Positions 6,108 through 13,583 of a stretch of 16,527 nucleotides of DNA are shown in pieces. This DNA comes from CAYVOX01 sp964453035 (GTDB lineage Bacteria; Chloroflexota; Anaerolineae; Anaerolineales; Anaerolineaceae), in contig CAYVOX010000066.1 of assembly GCA_964453035.1 (NCBI GenBank), positions 1-16,527 on the forward strand, given 5' to 3'. The first letter of the stretch is position 1. Every line of letters starts with the position of its first letter. The notes beneath the pieces are model-generated. The model did no database searches. It was not told the DNA's origin and saw only the letters and a program-made list of their open reading frames with translations. The translations under genes were made by a program, and so were the position numbers.

Positions 6108-8696
6108 TTAGCACTCGCTGTAGCCACAAGCGTAACATTTGCGGCAGCCCTCTTCGTTCACCACGGCAGCTTCGCCGCATTCCGGACATAGGTCGCCAAT
6201 TTTGAGCAGGGGAGGGGTATCCAGCTCATCCTCGGAATCAATCACCAGCGGGATGGGTTCGGTGTAATTTTCAGTTTCAGGTTCCTGCTCGTCCTTTGGA
6301 GAAACATTGTTTAACCGCTCATCGCGCTGGCGGATGTACTGCTCCAGCACCTGGCTGAGGCCATCCGGCAGGGAACGCACGCGGTTGGGGCCAAAGCCCA
6401 GCGACCGCCCGCCGCCGATGCCGGCTAACTGGCGCACCACTTCACGCAGGCGCTGGCTGGGCTCAACGGGGGATGCCAGGCGCAGGATATAAGAGATAAG
6501 GCGGCCCAATGCCTCCGAGACGGCGGCTGTTTCAGAGCCAGCCTTGGCAGTGTTGACAAAAATCTCAAATGGCTGGCTGTTGCCGTTTTCATTAATAGTA
6601 ATGAAGGCTTTTCCCAGCGGGGTTTCAATGGAAAAGGTGAAACCGGGTAGGTAGCGCGGACGCGGCTTTTTGGCATCCTGCCAGATGGGCATTTGAACCG
6701 GCGCGGCAGGCTTTGTCGCTTTGGTTTCAAGCGTGGCGTGCGTTTCGAGCACCACTTTTTCACGCGAGCCGGTGACATACACGGTGATGCCCTTGCAGCC
6801 CAGCTTCCAGGCGAGCAAGTAAGCTGTGGCAACCTCTTCTTCGGTGGCATCGGGTGGGAAGTTAATCGTCTTGGAGAGGGAGTTATCCACAAAGGCTTGC
6901 ATGGCAGCCTGCATGCGGACGTGTTCCTCGGCGCTGATATCCTGTGAGACGACAAAGATATTGCGCACGGCTTTGGGCAGGTCAATCACCTCCTGGCAGG
7001 AACCGGCGCGCATCACCTGGTCAATGATTTCCTGGCGTTCATCAGCGGAAAGTCCGGTTTCAGAAAGCGCCTGTTCAAACAGCGGGCTGGCGTAAGCTAG
7101 CTGGAGGTCCTTGCCCTTATCGTTGACGTGGCGGATGTAGGCGAGCGCAAAAACAGGTTCGCAGCCGTAGCCTTCGCAGCCAGCCACGGTGGCAATGGTG
7201 CCGGTGGGCGCGATGGTGGTTTGCGCGGCATTGCGGATCCCCACAGACTGAATGCCTTGCAGAACTTTCCTCCAATCCACCTCCGGGCGGCCAAAGTTTT
7301 GCGTGTAGGCGATAATCGATTGAGGAGGCTGCCAGGAAAGGTTCTGCGGGTCGTAGATGCTGCCCTGGATGGCGGGGAACGGACCCCGGGCTTTAGCCAG
7401 TTCAACGCTGGTGAGCATGGATTGATAGCGCACAAATTCAATCACCTGGGCGGCGAATTCCTGGCCCTGCGCAGAGCCGTAGCGGATTCCGGTGTGGTAC
7501 ATCAGGTCAGCCAGCCCCATGATTCCCAGCCCGATGCGCCGGGCGCGGTGGGCTGCTTCTGCCAGGGCCGGTACGGAGGGCACGTACATATTGGCTTCGA
7601 TGACATCATCCAGAAAACGGGTTGCCAGGATGGTATCTTTGCGGAGTTTTTCCCAGTTCACCGTGTGGTTAGGCCCCAGGCAGGTTGCCAGGTTTACTGA
7701 ACCCAGGCAGCAGTTCTCGTATGGACCCAGCCACTGCTCGCCGCACGGATTGGTGGCTTCCAGTGGGTAGAGATGCGGCACAGGGTTTGAGCGGTTGGCG
7801 GCATCCAGGAAGAGCATGCCAGGTTCGCCGTTGTGGTGAGCCTGCCGGACGATTTTGTTGAACAACTCGCGGGCTTTGACGGTTTTGTGCACCTGCATGG
7901 GGATGCCAGCCGCCTCGGCTTGCTCGAAGGTGCCGTCAAAGCCGCGGTAAGCCGGGTGACGCACATCCGGGAATTTGAGCTCCCAGTCGGCGTCGGACTC
8001 CACGGCGCGCATGAAGGCGTCGGTGATCCCAACGGAAATGTTGAAATTGGTGATGGAATTTTCGTTGGTTTTGCAGGCAATGAACTCTTCCACATCGGGG
8101 TGGTCAATGCGCAGAACGGCCATGTTGGCGCCTCGGCGCGAGCCACCCTGAGCTACCTCGCCAAAGGCGTGGTCGTAAACCCGCAAAAAACCAACCGGGC
8201 CGGTGGCTTCGCCAGCGGAGGCTTTGACCAGCGAACCTTTGGGGCGCAACCGGGAGAAGGAAAAGCCGTTGCCGCCGCCCGTTTGCTGGATGAGGGCGGC
8301 ATCCCTGAGGGTTTGAAAGATTCCGGTGGAGCGTTTGCCCATATCATCGGCGATGGGCAGCACAAAACAGGCGGCTAACTGGCCCAGCGGCGTGCCAGCA
8401 CCGGTGAAGGTGGGGGAATTTGGGAAAAAACTTTTAGAAGAGAGCAGGTGATAAAACTGCGTAGCCTGTTCAGTGACGTTGCCGCCCCAGGTTGCTTCAA
8501 CTTTAGCCACGTGATAAGCCACGCGCCAGAACATTTCCTCAACGGATTCTGCAGGTTTGCCGTCATCTCCCCGGCGAACATAGCGTCTGACCAGCACTTG
8601 CCGGGCGTTTTCGGTTAACTCAACTTTGGGCAGTTCGGCTGGCAAGGGTGGGGTGGGCAGAACAGTGAGTTTGGCTTGTTGCTCAGAGGCGGTCAT
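6108..8696 (-). CDS. nrdJ: Adenosylcobalamin-dependent (class II) ribonucleoside-diphosphate reductase
   Basis: This enzyme makes deoxyribonucleotides using a B12-derived radical, with or without oxygen. At 862 residues it has a full class II layout. First redox Cys110 is in GQLAACFVLP. The active-site loop is NPCGE (Asn316, thiyl Cys318, Glu320), and the second redox cysteine is Cys329, eleven residues on, as in Thermotoga NrdJ. APTGTIATVAG is the conserved phosphate-binding loop. A TSCPD domain covers about 685-745. The C-terminus (837-862) holds six cysteines in a CXXCG, GCXXCXXCGXSXC arrangement that should rereduce the active site. There is no N-terminal ATP-cone, so activity control by dATP at that site is absent. 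GGAGG six bases upstream supports the ATG. NrdR is encoded 113 bp upstream on the same strand. Confidence 0.97.
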   Translation of the reverse strand: MTASEQQAKLTVLPTPPLPAELPKVELTENARQVLVRRYVRRGDDGKPAESVEEMFWRVAYHVAKVEATWGGNVTEQATQFYHLLSSKSFFPNSPTFTGAGTPLGQLAACFVLPIADDMGKRSTGIFQTLRDAALIQQTGGGNGFSFSRLRPKGSLVKASAGEATGPVGFLRVYDHAFGEVAQGGSRRGANMAVLRIDHPDVEEFIACKTNENSITNFNISVGITDAFMRAVESDADWELKFPDVRHPAYRGFDGTFEQAEAAGIPMQVHKTVKARELFNKIVRQAHHNGEPGMLFLDAANRSNPVPHLYPLEATNPCGEQWLGPYENCCLGSVNLATCLGPNHTVNWEKLRKDTILATRFLDDVIEANMYVPSVPALAEAAHRARRIGLGIMGLADLMYHTGIRYGSAQGQEFAAQVIEFVRYQSMLTSVELAKARGPFPAIQGSIYDPQNLSWQPPQSIIAYTQNFGRPEVDWRKVLQGIQSVGIRNAAQTTIAPTGTIATVAGCEGYGCEPVFALAYIRHVNDKGKDLQLAYASPLFEQALSETGLSADERQEIIDQVMRAGSCQEVIDLPKAVRNIFVVSQDISAEEHVRMQAAMQAFVDNSLSKTINFPPDATEEEVATAYLLAWKLGCKGITVYVTGSREKVVLETHATLETKATKPAAPVQMPIWQDAKKPRPRYLPGFTFSIETPLGKAFITINENGNSQPFEIFVNTAKAGSETAAVSEALGRLISYILRLASPVEPSQRLREVVRQLAGIGGGRSLGFGPNRVRSLPDGLSQVLEQYIRQRDERLNNVSPKDEQEPETENYTEPIPLVIDSEDELDTPPLLKIGDLCPECGEAAVVNEEGCRKCYACGYSEC

Positions 8697-8726
8697 GAGG
8701 ATCCTCCAGAAGATTATAAAAACAAA

Positions 8727-8757
8727 GGTGTAAACAGGTGCAAAAATAAGAACGTTG
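8727..8757 (-). promoter_or_regulatory. Weak candidate secondary promoter for nrdJ
   Basis: Read on the minus strand, TTGCAC is followed after about 19 bp by a consensus TATAAT ending roughly 16 bases before the GGAGG-containing leader of nrdJ. The spacer is long and the resulting 5' leader would be only about 12-15 nt. It could supply nrdJ separately from nrdR, but it is only a sequence match; the exact -10 lies at about 8715-8720. Confidence 0.2.
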
Positions 8758-8762
8758 ATTGA

Positions 8763-8783
8763 CTCCCCACTCGCCGCGGGGAG
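8763..8783. other. GC-rich inverted repeat in the nrdR-nrdJ gap
   Basis: CTCCCC (8763-8768) and GGGGAG (8778-8783) form a 6-bp stem around a 9-nt loop, next to a run of A on the plus strand. On the minus-strand message the U-run comes before the stem rather than after it, so this is not a standard terminator for nrdR. It could be an mRNA processing or stability element that sets the nrdR:nrdJ ratio. Confidence 0.4.
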
Positions 8784-8809
8784 AAAAAAGGTTCTGGCTG
8801 GCGGTGGTG

Positions 8810-9262
8810 TTAGCCTTCGGAGAGCAGGCGGTCAATCTCAGACCGGATGGCCATCAGGTCATCCAAATGGAGATAGACGATGGCATAACGGATATAGGCA
8901 ATCTGGTCAAGTTCTTTTAAACCCCTCACGACCATATCGCCAACGACGCGCGAGGAGACTTCAGCGCGACCCAGGCGTTGCAACGTGGCTTCAATTTCGC
9001 CCACCAGTCGCTCAATATCCGCGGCGGAGACCGGACGCTTGGCGCAGGAGATGCGGATGCCCCTGGTCAGTTTTTCGCGATCGAATTCCTCGCGGGTACC
9101 GTCGGCTTTAATGATGAGCGGGGTGGCGAGAATGGGGCGCTCATAGGTGGAGAAACGCTGTTTGCATTCGTTACATTCGCGTCGGCGGCGAATACCGCCA
9201 TGGGCATCGTGGGTGGTATCCAGAACTTTTGAGTCTTCGTACTGACAATACGGACAGCGCAC
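8810..9262 (-). CDS. nrdR: Transcriptional repressor NrdR
   Basis: NrdR is the global repressor of ribonucleotide reductase genes; it senses ATP/dATP through an ATP-cone and binds tandem NrdR boxes. The 150 residues show the N-terminal zinc ribbon (Cys3-X2-Cys6 and Cys30-X2-Cys33 with the RRRREC segment), the FSTYERP junction, and an ATP-cone from about residue 48 to 138 with the KADGTREEFDREKL start. The start is GTG, giving the standard MRCPYC N-terminus, with GGAGGG eight bases upstream. The ATG at 9269 is out of frame. It heads the operon with nrdJ, yciH and the 91-residue gene. Two NrdR-box-like palindromes lie 76-123 bp upstream, so autoregulation is likely. Confidence 0.97.
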   Translation of the reverse strand: MRCPYCQYEDSKVLDTTHDAHGGIRRRRECNECKQRFSTYERPILATPLIIKADGTREEFDREKLTRGIRISCAKRPVSAADIERLVGEIEATLQRLGRAEVSSRVVGDMVVRGLKELDQIAYIRYAIVYLHLDDLMAIRSEIDRLLSEG

Positions 9263-9337
9263 TGCGCATTCCCTCCATTCCTGTTAGTCTTGTCAGGTGG
9301 TCACCCAACGGGGAGAGCCTATCATTACTGCACAATA

Positions 9338-9355
9338 ACCACCATATATGGCGGT
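9338..9355. promoter_or_regulatory. NrdR box 1 (probable operator)
   Basis: An 18-bp palindrome, ACCACCATATATGGCGGT, has halves identical at 8 of 9 positions. Its core fits the NrdR-box pattern (roughly ACACWATATATWGTGT) at about 11 of 16 positions, including the central ATATAT. It lies between the predicted start of transcription and the nrdR start codon, 30 bp (centre to centre) from box 2, close to the three-turn spacing usual for NrdR box pairs. Confidence 0.6.
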
Positions 9356-9367
9356 CCAGTAGATACG

Positions 9368-9385
9368 CCCCCTGTATTTGGGAGT
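9368..9385. promoter_or_regulatory. NrdR box 2 (degenerate operator)
   Basis: The site CCCCCTGTATTTGGGAGT matches box 1 at about 11 of 18 positions and the NrdR-box pattern at about half its positions. Its value comes from spacing: it is three helical turns from box 1 and immediately downstream of the predicted -10 element, where a bound repressor would block transcription. On its own the match would not be convincing. Confidence 0.4.
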
Positions 9386-9392
9386 GTTGACC

Positions 9393-9421
9393 ATTTTAGC
9401 ATACCCAGGCAGTGATTACAA
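9393..9421 (-). promoter_or_regulatory. Promoter of the nrdR-nrdJ operon
   Basis: On the minus strand, TTGTAA (-35, 9416-9421) and TAAAAT (-10, 9393-9398) are separated by exactly 17 bp, and the -10 is extended by TGC directly upstream (TGNTAAAAT). Transcription should start near 9386, at the edge of NrdR box 2. This gives a leader of about 120 nt before the GTG of nrdR. Confidence 0.6.
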
Positions 9422-9439
9422 GCGGAATAGAGGTGGATT

Positions 9440-9650
9440 TTCTTAAAATATTGCCCCTCCTTTAAAAGGTTAAGATAACTAATCTCTGGCGTAGGTTTTG
9501 CGAAGGCTGCCGCTCACCGGGCGCATTGTGGTGAAAACTATTGCCCTTAGCAGCGGTACCTTTCTTCACCTGGGAAGGCAGCGAAGCAACAATATCAATA
9601 TTATAGCACATTAGTTCTATTAATTGACGTTTCCGTGAGAACTTAAGATT
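9440..9650. other. Intergenic stretch between nrdR and lepA with possible structured RNA
   Basis: No convincing gene is present between the nrdR promoter and the lepA promoter. Bases about 9500-9590 contain nested complementary segments: GCTGCC 9506-9511 with GGCAGC 9577-9582, CCGCT 9510-9514 with AGCGG 9552-9556 (these two pairings share two bases and compete), and GGGC 9519-9522 with GCCC 9543-9546. I could not match this to a riboswitch family I know, and no terminator follows it on either strand. It lies outside both predicted transcripts, so if transcribed it would need its own promoter. Confidence 0.3.
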
Positions 9651-9654
9651 CGGA

Positions 9655-9696
9655 GGAATACCCGGCACCTCCCAACCGGAGCCGGTTCGGCATTCC
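9655..9696. repeat. Inverted repeat upstream of lepA
   Basis: A perfect AACCGG-AG-CCGGTT palindrome (9674-9687) is nested inside a longer imperfect dyad whose outer arms are GGAAT (9655-9659) and ATTCC (9692-9696). It ends on the candidate -35 of lepA, so it could be an operator. No regulator is identifiable from sequence. Confidence 0.4.
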
Positions 9697-9722
9697 AAGA
9701 AATCGGCATTTTAAGGTATACT
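9693..9722 (+). promoter_or_regulatory. Near-leaderless promoter of lepA
   Basis: TATACT (9717-9722) is a strong -10 only 11 bp before the lepA ATG. A poor -35 (TTCCAA, 9693-9698) stands 18 bp upstream. Transcription would begin at about 9729-9730, leaving a leader of roughly 4-5 nt. No Shine-Dalgarno precedes the ATG, which fits a leaderless message. Confidence 0.45.
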
Positions 9723-9733
9723 TCATCCCGTCC

Positions 9734-11533
9734 ATGAACCAAAGCATCCGTAATTTCTGCATCATTGCGCACGTTGACCACGGCAAATCTACCCTGGCTG
9801 ACCGGTTGCTGCATTTAACCGGTACCATTTCAGACCGTGACACAACCGAACAGGTGCTGGATACGATGGACCTGGAACGCGAAAAGGGGGTGACCATCAA
9901 GGCTTCGGCGGTGCGCATGAATTACACCGCCAGCGATGGGCAGACCTACGAATTGAATTTGATTGATACCCCCGGGCATGTGGATTTCAACTATGAGGTG
10001 AGCCGGGCGCTTGAGGCGTGCGAGGGCGCGCTGTTGATTGTGGATGCCACGCAAGGTATCGAAGCGCAGACGCTTGCCAACCTGTACCTGGCGCTCGCTT
10101 CAGACCTGGTGATTTTACCCGTCATCAATAAGATTGACCTTCCATCCTCGCAGCCAGATGTGGTAGCTCAGGACCTCAACGCGCTGCTGGGCACTCCGGC
10201 GAATGACATCATTCGCATTTCCGCCAAGGACGGCACCAACGTGGACCGGGTGCTTGAGGCGATTGTCGCGAAAGTTCCTCCGCCGCACGGTGATGAGACT
10301 GCTCCGGTGCGGGCTTTGATTTTTGATTCGCATTACGACTCTTACAAAGGCGTTATTGCCTACGTGCGCGTGTTTGACGGATTAATCAAATCCACAGATT
10401 TGCTGCATATGATGTCCACCGGCGCTGAGCTCAAACCGGTGGAACTGGGCGTTTTCTCGCCGGATATGCGTCCGGTGGAGGCGCTTTCTGCCGGGGATGT
10501 GGGCTATGTGGCAACCGGGCTAAAAACCGTCTCTGAATCGCGGGTGGGCGATACGATCACTCTCAGCGCCCGCCCGGCAGCGCAGGCCTTGCCGGGTTAC
10601 CGTAAGGTCAAACCGATGGTTTTTGCAGGGATATACCCCGTGGATGGGGAAGATTATCCTGATTTGAAGGAAGCGCTGGAAAAGTTGCAACTGAACGACG
10701 CCTCGCTCATTTACGAGCCGGAGACTTCTCAGGCGCTCAATTTTGGCTTCCGCTGCGGGTTTTTGGGTCTTTTCCACATGGAAATTATCCAGGAGCGGTT
10801 GGAGCGGGAATACGACCTGGATATTGTGGTCACTGCGCCTTCTGTAGAATACCAGGTTCTGCTGCGCGCCGGCGAGGTCAAGCTGGTTGATTCGCCTGTG
10901 CAGTTGCCCGAAGAAGGTTTGATTGAGGAAATCCGCGAACCTTGGATGCACCTGCAAATCATCACCCCTACCGAATTTTACGGCACCATCATGGACCTGG
11001 TGACCAAGCGGCGCGGAATCTACAAAGACCAGGATTACCCGGCCCCAAACCGCGTGCAACTCAATTTTGAGATCCCGCTCTCTGAGATGATCGTGGACTT
11101 TTTTGACGATCTCAAATCGCGCACACGCGGTTACGCCTCGATGGATTATTCCTTTGCGGAATACCGCCCCAGTTCGCTGGTGCGCGTGGATGTGATGGTC
11201 AATGGCGACCCTGTGGATGCGCTCGCGGCTATTGTGCACAAGGAAGATGCCTATCACAAGGGTCAACGCCTGGTAAGCAAGCTGAAGGAGATTATCCCGC
11301 CGCAGCTTTTTGAGGTGGCGGTGCAGGCTTCTGCCTCCGGCAGGGTCATTTCCAGCGCCAAGGTCAAGGCTATTCGCAAGGACGTGCTGGCAAAATGCTA
11401 CGGTGGGGATATCACCCGCAAGAAGAAGCTGCTGGAAAAGCAGAAAAAAGGCAAGCGCCGCATGAAGATGGTGGGCAGCGTGGAAATCCCTCAGGAAGCA
11501 TTCATGGCTGTGCTTCGCCTGGAGGATGAATGA
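9734..11533 (+). CDS. lepA: Elongation factor 4 (LepA), ribosome back-translocase GTPase
   Basis: LepA/EF4 is a ribosome-binding GTPase related to EF-G; it acts on stalled ribosomes and in initiation or subunit assembly. The 599-residue length is standard. G-domain motifs are AHVDHGKS (12-19), DTPGH (78-82) and NKID (132-135). EF-G-like domains follow, and the C-terminus has the LepA-specific lysine-rich tail (KKLLEKQKKGKRRMKMVGSVEIPQEAFMAVL region, about 565-595). The start at MNQSIRNFCIIAHVDHGK agrees with the family but has no ribosome-binding site, which fits the near-leaderless promoter. Its stop overlaps the next gene's start by four bases, which couples it to the downstream glycan-type genes. 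Confidence 0.98.
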   Translation: MNQSIRNFCIIAHVDHGKSTLADRLLHLTGTISDRDTTEQVLDTMDLEREKGVTIKASAVRMNYTASDGQTYELNLIDTPGHVDFNYEVSRALEACEGALLIVDATQGIEAQTLANLYLALASDLVILPVINKIDLPSSQPDVVAQDLNALLGTPANDIIRISAKDGTNVDRVLEAIVAKVPPPHGDETAPVRALIFDSHYDSYKGVIAYVRVFDGLIKSTDLLHMMSTGAELKPVELGVFSPDMRPVEALSAGDVGYVATGLKTVSESRVGDTITLSARPAAQALPGYRKVKPMVFAGIYPVDGEDYPDLKEALEKLQLNDASLIYEPETSQALNFGFRCGFLGLFHMEIIQERLEREYDLDIVVTAPSVEYQVLLRAGEVKLVDSPVQLPEEGLIEEIREPWMHLQIITPTEFYGTIMDLVTKRRGIYKDQDYPAPNRVQLNFEIPLSEMIVDFFDDLKSRTRGYASMDYSFAEYRPSSLVRVDVMVNGDPVDALAAIVHKEDAYHKGQRLVSKLKEIIPPQLFEVAVQASASGRVISSAKVKAIRKDVLAKCYGGDITRKKKLLEKQKKGKRRMKMVGSVEIPQEAFMAVLRLEDE

Positions 11534-12537
11534 CCCAGGCTCAACCGGGTTCCATCTGGCGCGAGGCGCGCCGCTGGTTGCCTGGGGTTTTCATCAGCGC
11601 TGTGGCGCTGTATGCGCTCTTCCGCATGGCTACCTGGCAGGATCTGGCAACCGCATTCCAGACCATCCAGCTTCCCAACCTGCTGGCGGCTGTGGCGCTT
11701 TCGATCCTCTCGCTGGTGGTGCGCTCCGCTGCCTGGAAGGCGCTGCTGGCGGATGCCCCCAACCTGATGCAGACCTTTTTCATCATTTGCCAGGGATATT
11801 TGCTGAATAACCTCTTTCCGCTGCGGGCCGGGGAAATTGGCCGGGCGGTGTTCATGGGCCGGGCAATTAGGGTCAGCCCGTTCCATGTGCTTTCGACCAT
11901 CGTCATTGAGCGGGTTTTTGACCTGGCGATGGCTGCCATCTTGCTGCTTTCCACCCTGCCGCTGGCGATTGGCGCGGAATGGGCTAAACCAGTGGCTACG
12001 ATAACATTGCTGCTGGTACTGGCGGCGCTGGCAGCCATGTTCTTGATGGCGCGGTATTCCGAGAAGGTTCACGGGTGGGTCAATCGTCTTTTTAAGCGCT
12101 GGCCTGCTGTGCAGGGCTGGCTTCTACCCCGGCTTGATTCCATGCTCGATGGGCTAGGCGCACTTAAATCGCTCAGCCAGTTCCTCAAAGTGACCTTCTG
12201 GATTGTGCTTACCTGGCTGCTCTGGGTGCTGGTTTATTACGTGATGCTGTTGCCCATTGCCCCCCAGGCGCCGTTGTGGTGGGCTGCCTTTGCGGACGGC
12301 ATCCTTGCGCTGGGTGCAGCCATACCTTCCGCGCCGGCATCTCTGGGGGTTTACGAAGCTGCGATGGTGGCGGCGCTCTCAATCCTGGGCGTGGCGTATT
12401 CGCCCGCGCTGGGTTATGCCGTTTTGATGCACTTTATCCAATTTGCGACGACTGCTGTTCTAGGGTTCTGGGGGTTGGCTCGCGAACGGCGTTCGTTAGC
12501 CTCACTATTTAAAGAAGCTCGTATGCAGGAGAAATAG
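11530..12537 (+). CDS. Lysylphosphatidylglycerol synthase/flippase-like integral membrane protein (UPF0104)
   Basis: The 335-residue polytopic protein belongs to the family of LPG-synthase transmembrane domains (PF03706). Hydrophobic segments lie at about 17-34, 50-66, 80-95, 120-146, 155-174, 220-242, 250-265 and 276-316. Family motifs are GYLLNNLFPLRAGEIGRA (89-106), ERVFDL (127-132) and the PSAPASLGVYEAA loop (266-278). There is no soluble aminoacyl-transferase domain, so it resembles the stand-alone members found in glycan and glycolipid clusters, thought to move lipid-linked substrates, rather than true MprF. The start ATG overlaps the lepA stop (ATGA) with GGAGG at 11521-11525, which implies translational coupling. 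The function of this member is inferred from the neighbouring sugar genes. Confidence 0.88.
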   Translation: MTQAQPGSIWREARRWLPGVFISAVALYALFRMATWQDLATAFQTIQLPNLLAAVALSILSLVVRSAAWKALLADAPNLMQTFFIICQGYLLNNLFPLRAGEIGRAVFMGRAIRVSPFHVLSTIVIERVFDLAMAAILLLSTLPLAIGAEWAKPVATITLLLVLAALAAMFLMARYSEKVHGWVNRLFKRWPAVQGWLLPRLDSMLDGLGALKSLSQFLKVTFWIVLTWLLWVLVYYVMLLPIAPQAPLWWAAFADGILALGAAIPSAPASLGVYEAAMVAALSILGVAYSPALGYAVLMHFIQFATTAVLGFWGLARERRSLASLFKEARMQEK

Positions 12538-12545
12538 GAGATCTC

Positions 12546-13571
12546 ATGGCCCAAAAATATCTGGTCACCGGCGGAGCCGGGTTCATTGGTTCAAATTACG
12601 TCTCACGCCTGCTGGAACGCGGCGAGAAGGTGACAGTTTTTGACAACCTTTCTCGCTCGGGCGCGCGCCTGAACCTGGAATGGCTGCGCCAGACGTACGG
12701 CGACAAATCTTTTGAGCTGGTGGTGGGCGATGTGCGCGATGCCAAAGCCATCCAGGATGCAGCGCGGGAAGCCAGCGTGATTATCCACCTGGCGGCGCAG
12801 GTGGCTGTGACCACCTCGGTGACCAAACCGCGCGAGGATTTTGAAATCAATGCGCTGGGTACCTTCAATGTGCTGGAAGCTGCCCGCGCCTCCAAGAAAA
12901 ATCCCGTGGTGTTATACACCTCAACCAATAAAGTGTACGGCGGAATGGATGATGTGAGCGTGGTGGAACAAGCCACCCGCTACACCTACGAAAACCTGCC
13001 CATGGGCGCTCCTGAAACCCAGCCGCTCGATTTCCACTCGCCCTACGGTTGCTCCAAAGGCAGTGGCGACCAGTACGTGCGCGATTACTTCCGCATCTAT
13101 AATCTGCCGACCGTTGTGCTGCGCCAGAGCTGTATTTACGGCACCCGACAGTTTGGCGTGGAAGACCAGGGCTGGGTGGCATGGTTTATCATCGCGACGG
13201 TCACCGGGCGGCCCATCTCCATCTATGGAGACGGAAAACAGGTGCGCGACGTGCTGTTCATTGACGACCTGCTCAATCTGTACGATCTGGCGGTCAAGAA
13301 TATTGAGAAAAGCGCGGGTCAGGTTTACAACGTGGGCGGCGGACCTGAAAAAACCATCTCCATCTGGACGGAATTTGCCCCGCTGCTGGAAAAATTAACC
13401 GGCAAGCCGATCGCGGTCAGCCGTGGAGACTGGCGCCCCGGTGACCAGAAGGTTTACATCTCGGATATTCGCAAAGCGGAGCGCGAGCTGGGCTGGAAAC
13501 CGCAAATTGGCGTGGCGGAAGGCGTGCGCCGGTTGTTCGACTGGGTTAACGCCAATCGGAACATGTTCTAA
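12546..13571 (+). CDS. NAD-dependent nucleotide-sugar epimerase, CDP-paratose 2-epimerase-like
   Basis: This is an extended short-chain dehydrogenase/reductase acting on a nucleotide sugar. It has the NAD-binding TGGAGFIG (8-15), the acidic residue Asp33 of VFDNLSR that marks NAD preference, STNKVYG (126-132) and the catalytic Tyr167-X3-Lys171 in HSPYGCSKG. The segments STNKVYG, SPYGCSKGSGDQYVRDY and RQSCIYGTRQFGVEDQGWVAWF are characteristic of CDP-paratose/CDP-tyvelose 2-epimerases, which give 3,6-dideoxyhexoses. The upstream enzymes of that pathway are not in the window, so the exact sugar is uncertain and a related UDP-sugar epimerase is possible. AGGAG five bases before the ATG and an 8-bp gap to the preceding gene put it in the same operon. 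Confidence 0.92.
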   Translation: MAQKYLVTGGAGFIGSNYVSRLLERGEKVTVFDNLSRSGARLNLEWLRQTYGDKSFELVVGDVRDAKAIQDAAREASVIIHLAAQVAVTTSVTKPREDFEINALGTFNVLEAARASKKNPVVLYTSTNKVYGGMDDVSVVEQATRYTYENLPMGAPETQPLDFHSPYGCSKGSGDQYVRDYFRIYNLPTVVLRQSCIYGTRQFGVEDQGWVAWFIIATVTGRPISIYGDGKQVRDVLFIDDLLNLYDLAVKNIEKSAGQVYNVGGGPEKTISIWTEFAPLLEKLTGKPIAVSRGDWRPGDQKVYISDIRKAERELGWKPQIGVAEGVRRLFDWVNANRNMF

Positions 13572-13583
13572 AAAGCGGGTGTT

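Noticed and set aside
7128..7700. 190-codon plus-strand frame within nrdJ
   Set aside because: Antisense to the catalytic core of NrdJ, with Gly/Arg/His-rich composition and no recognisable domain.
9500..9590. T-box leader suggested by GGTACCGC on the minus strand
   Set aside because: The conserved T-box AGGGUGGNACCGCG core is absent, and the segment lies upstream of the predicted nrdR promoter rather than in a leader.
9462..9698. 78-codon minus-strand frame in the nrdR-lepA intergenic region
   Set aside because: No good ribosome-binding site, no recognisable family, and it overlaps the lepA promoter and the possible RNA structure. A non-coding explanation is simpler.
10520..11266. 248-codon minus-strand frame within lepA
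   Set aside because: Antisense to the highly conserved LepA; composition and lack of family signal mark it as a shadow.
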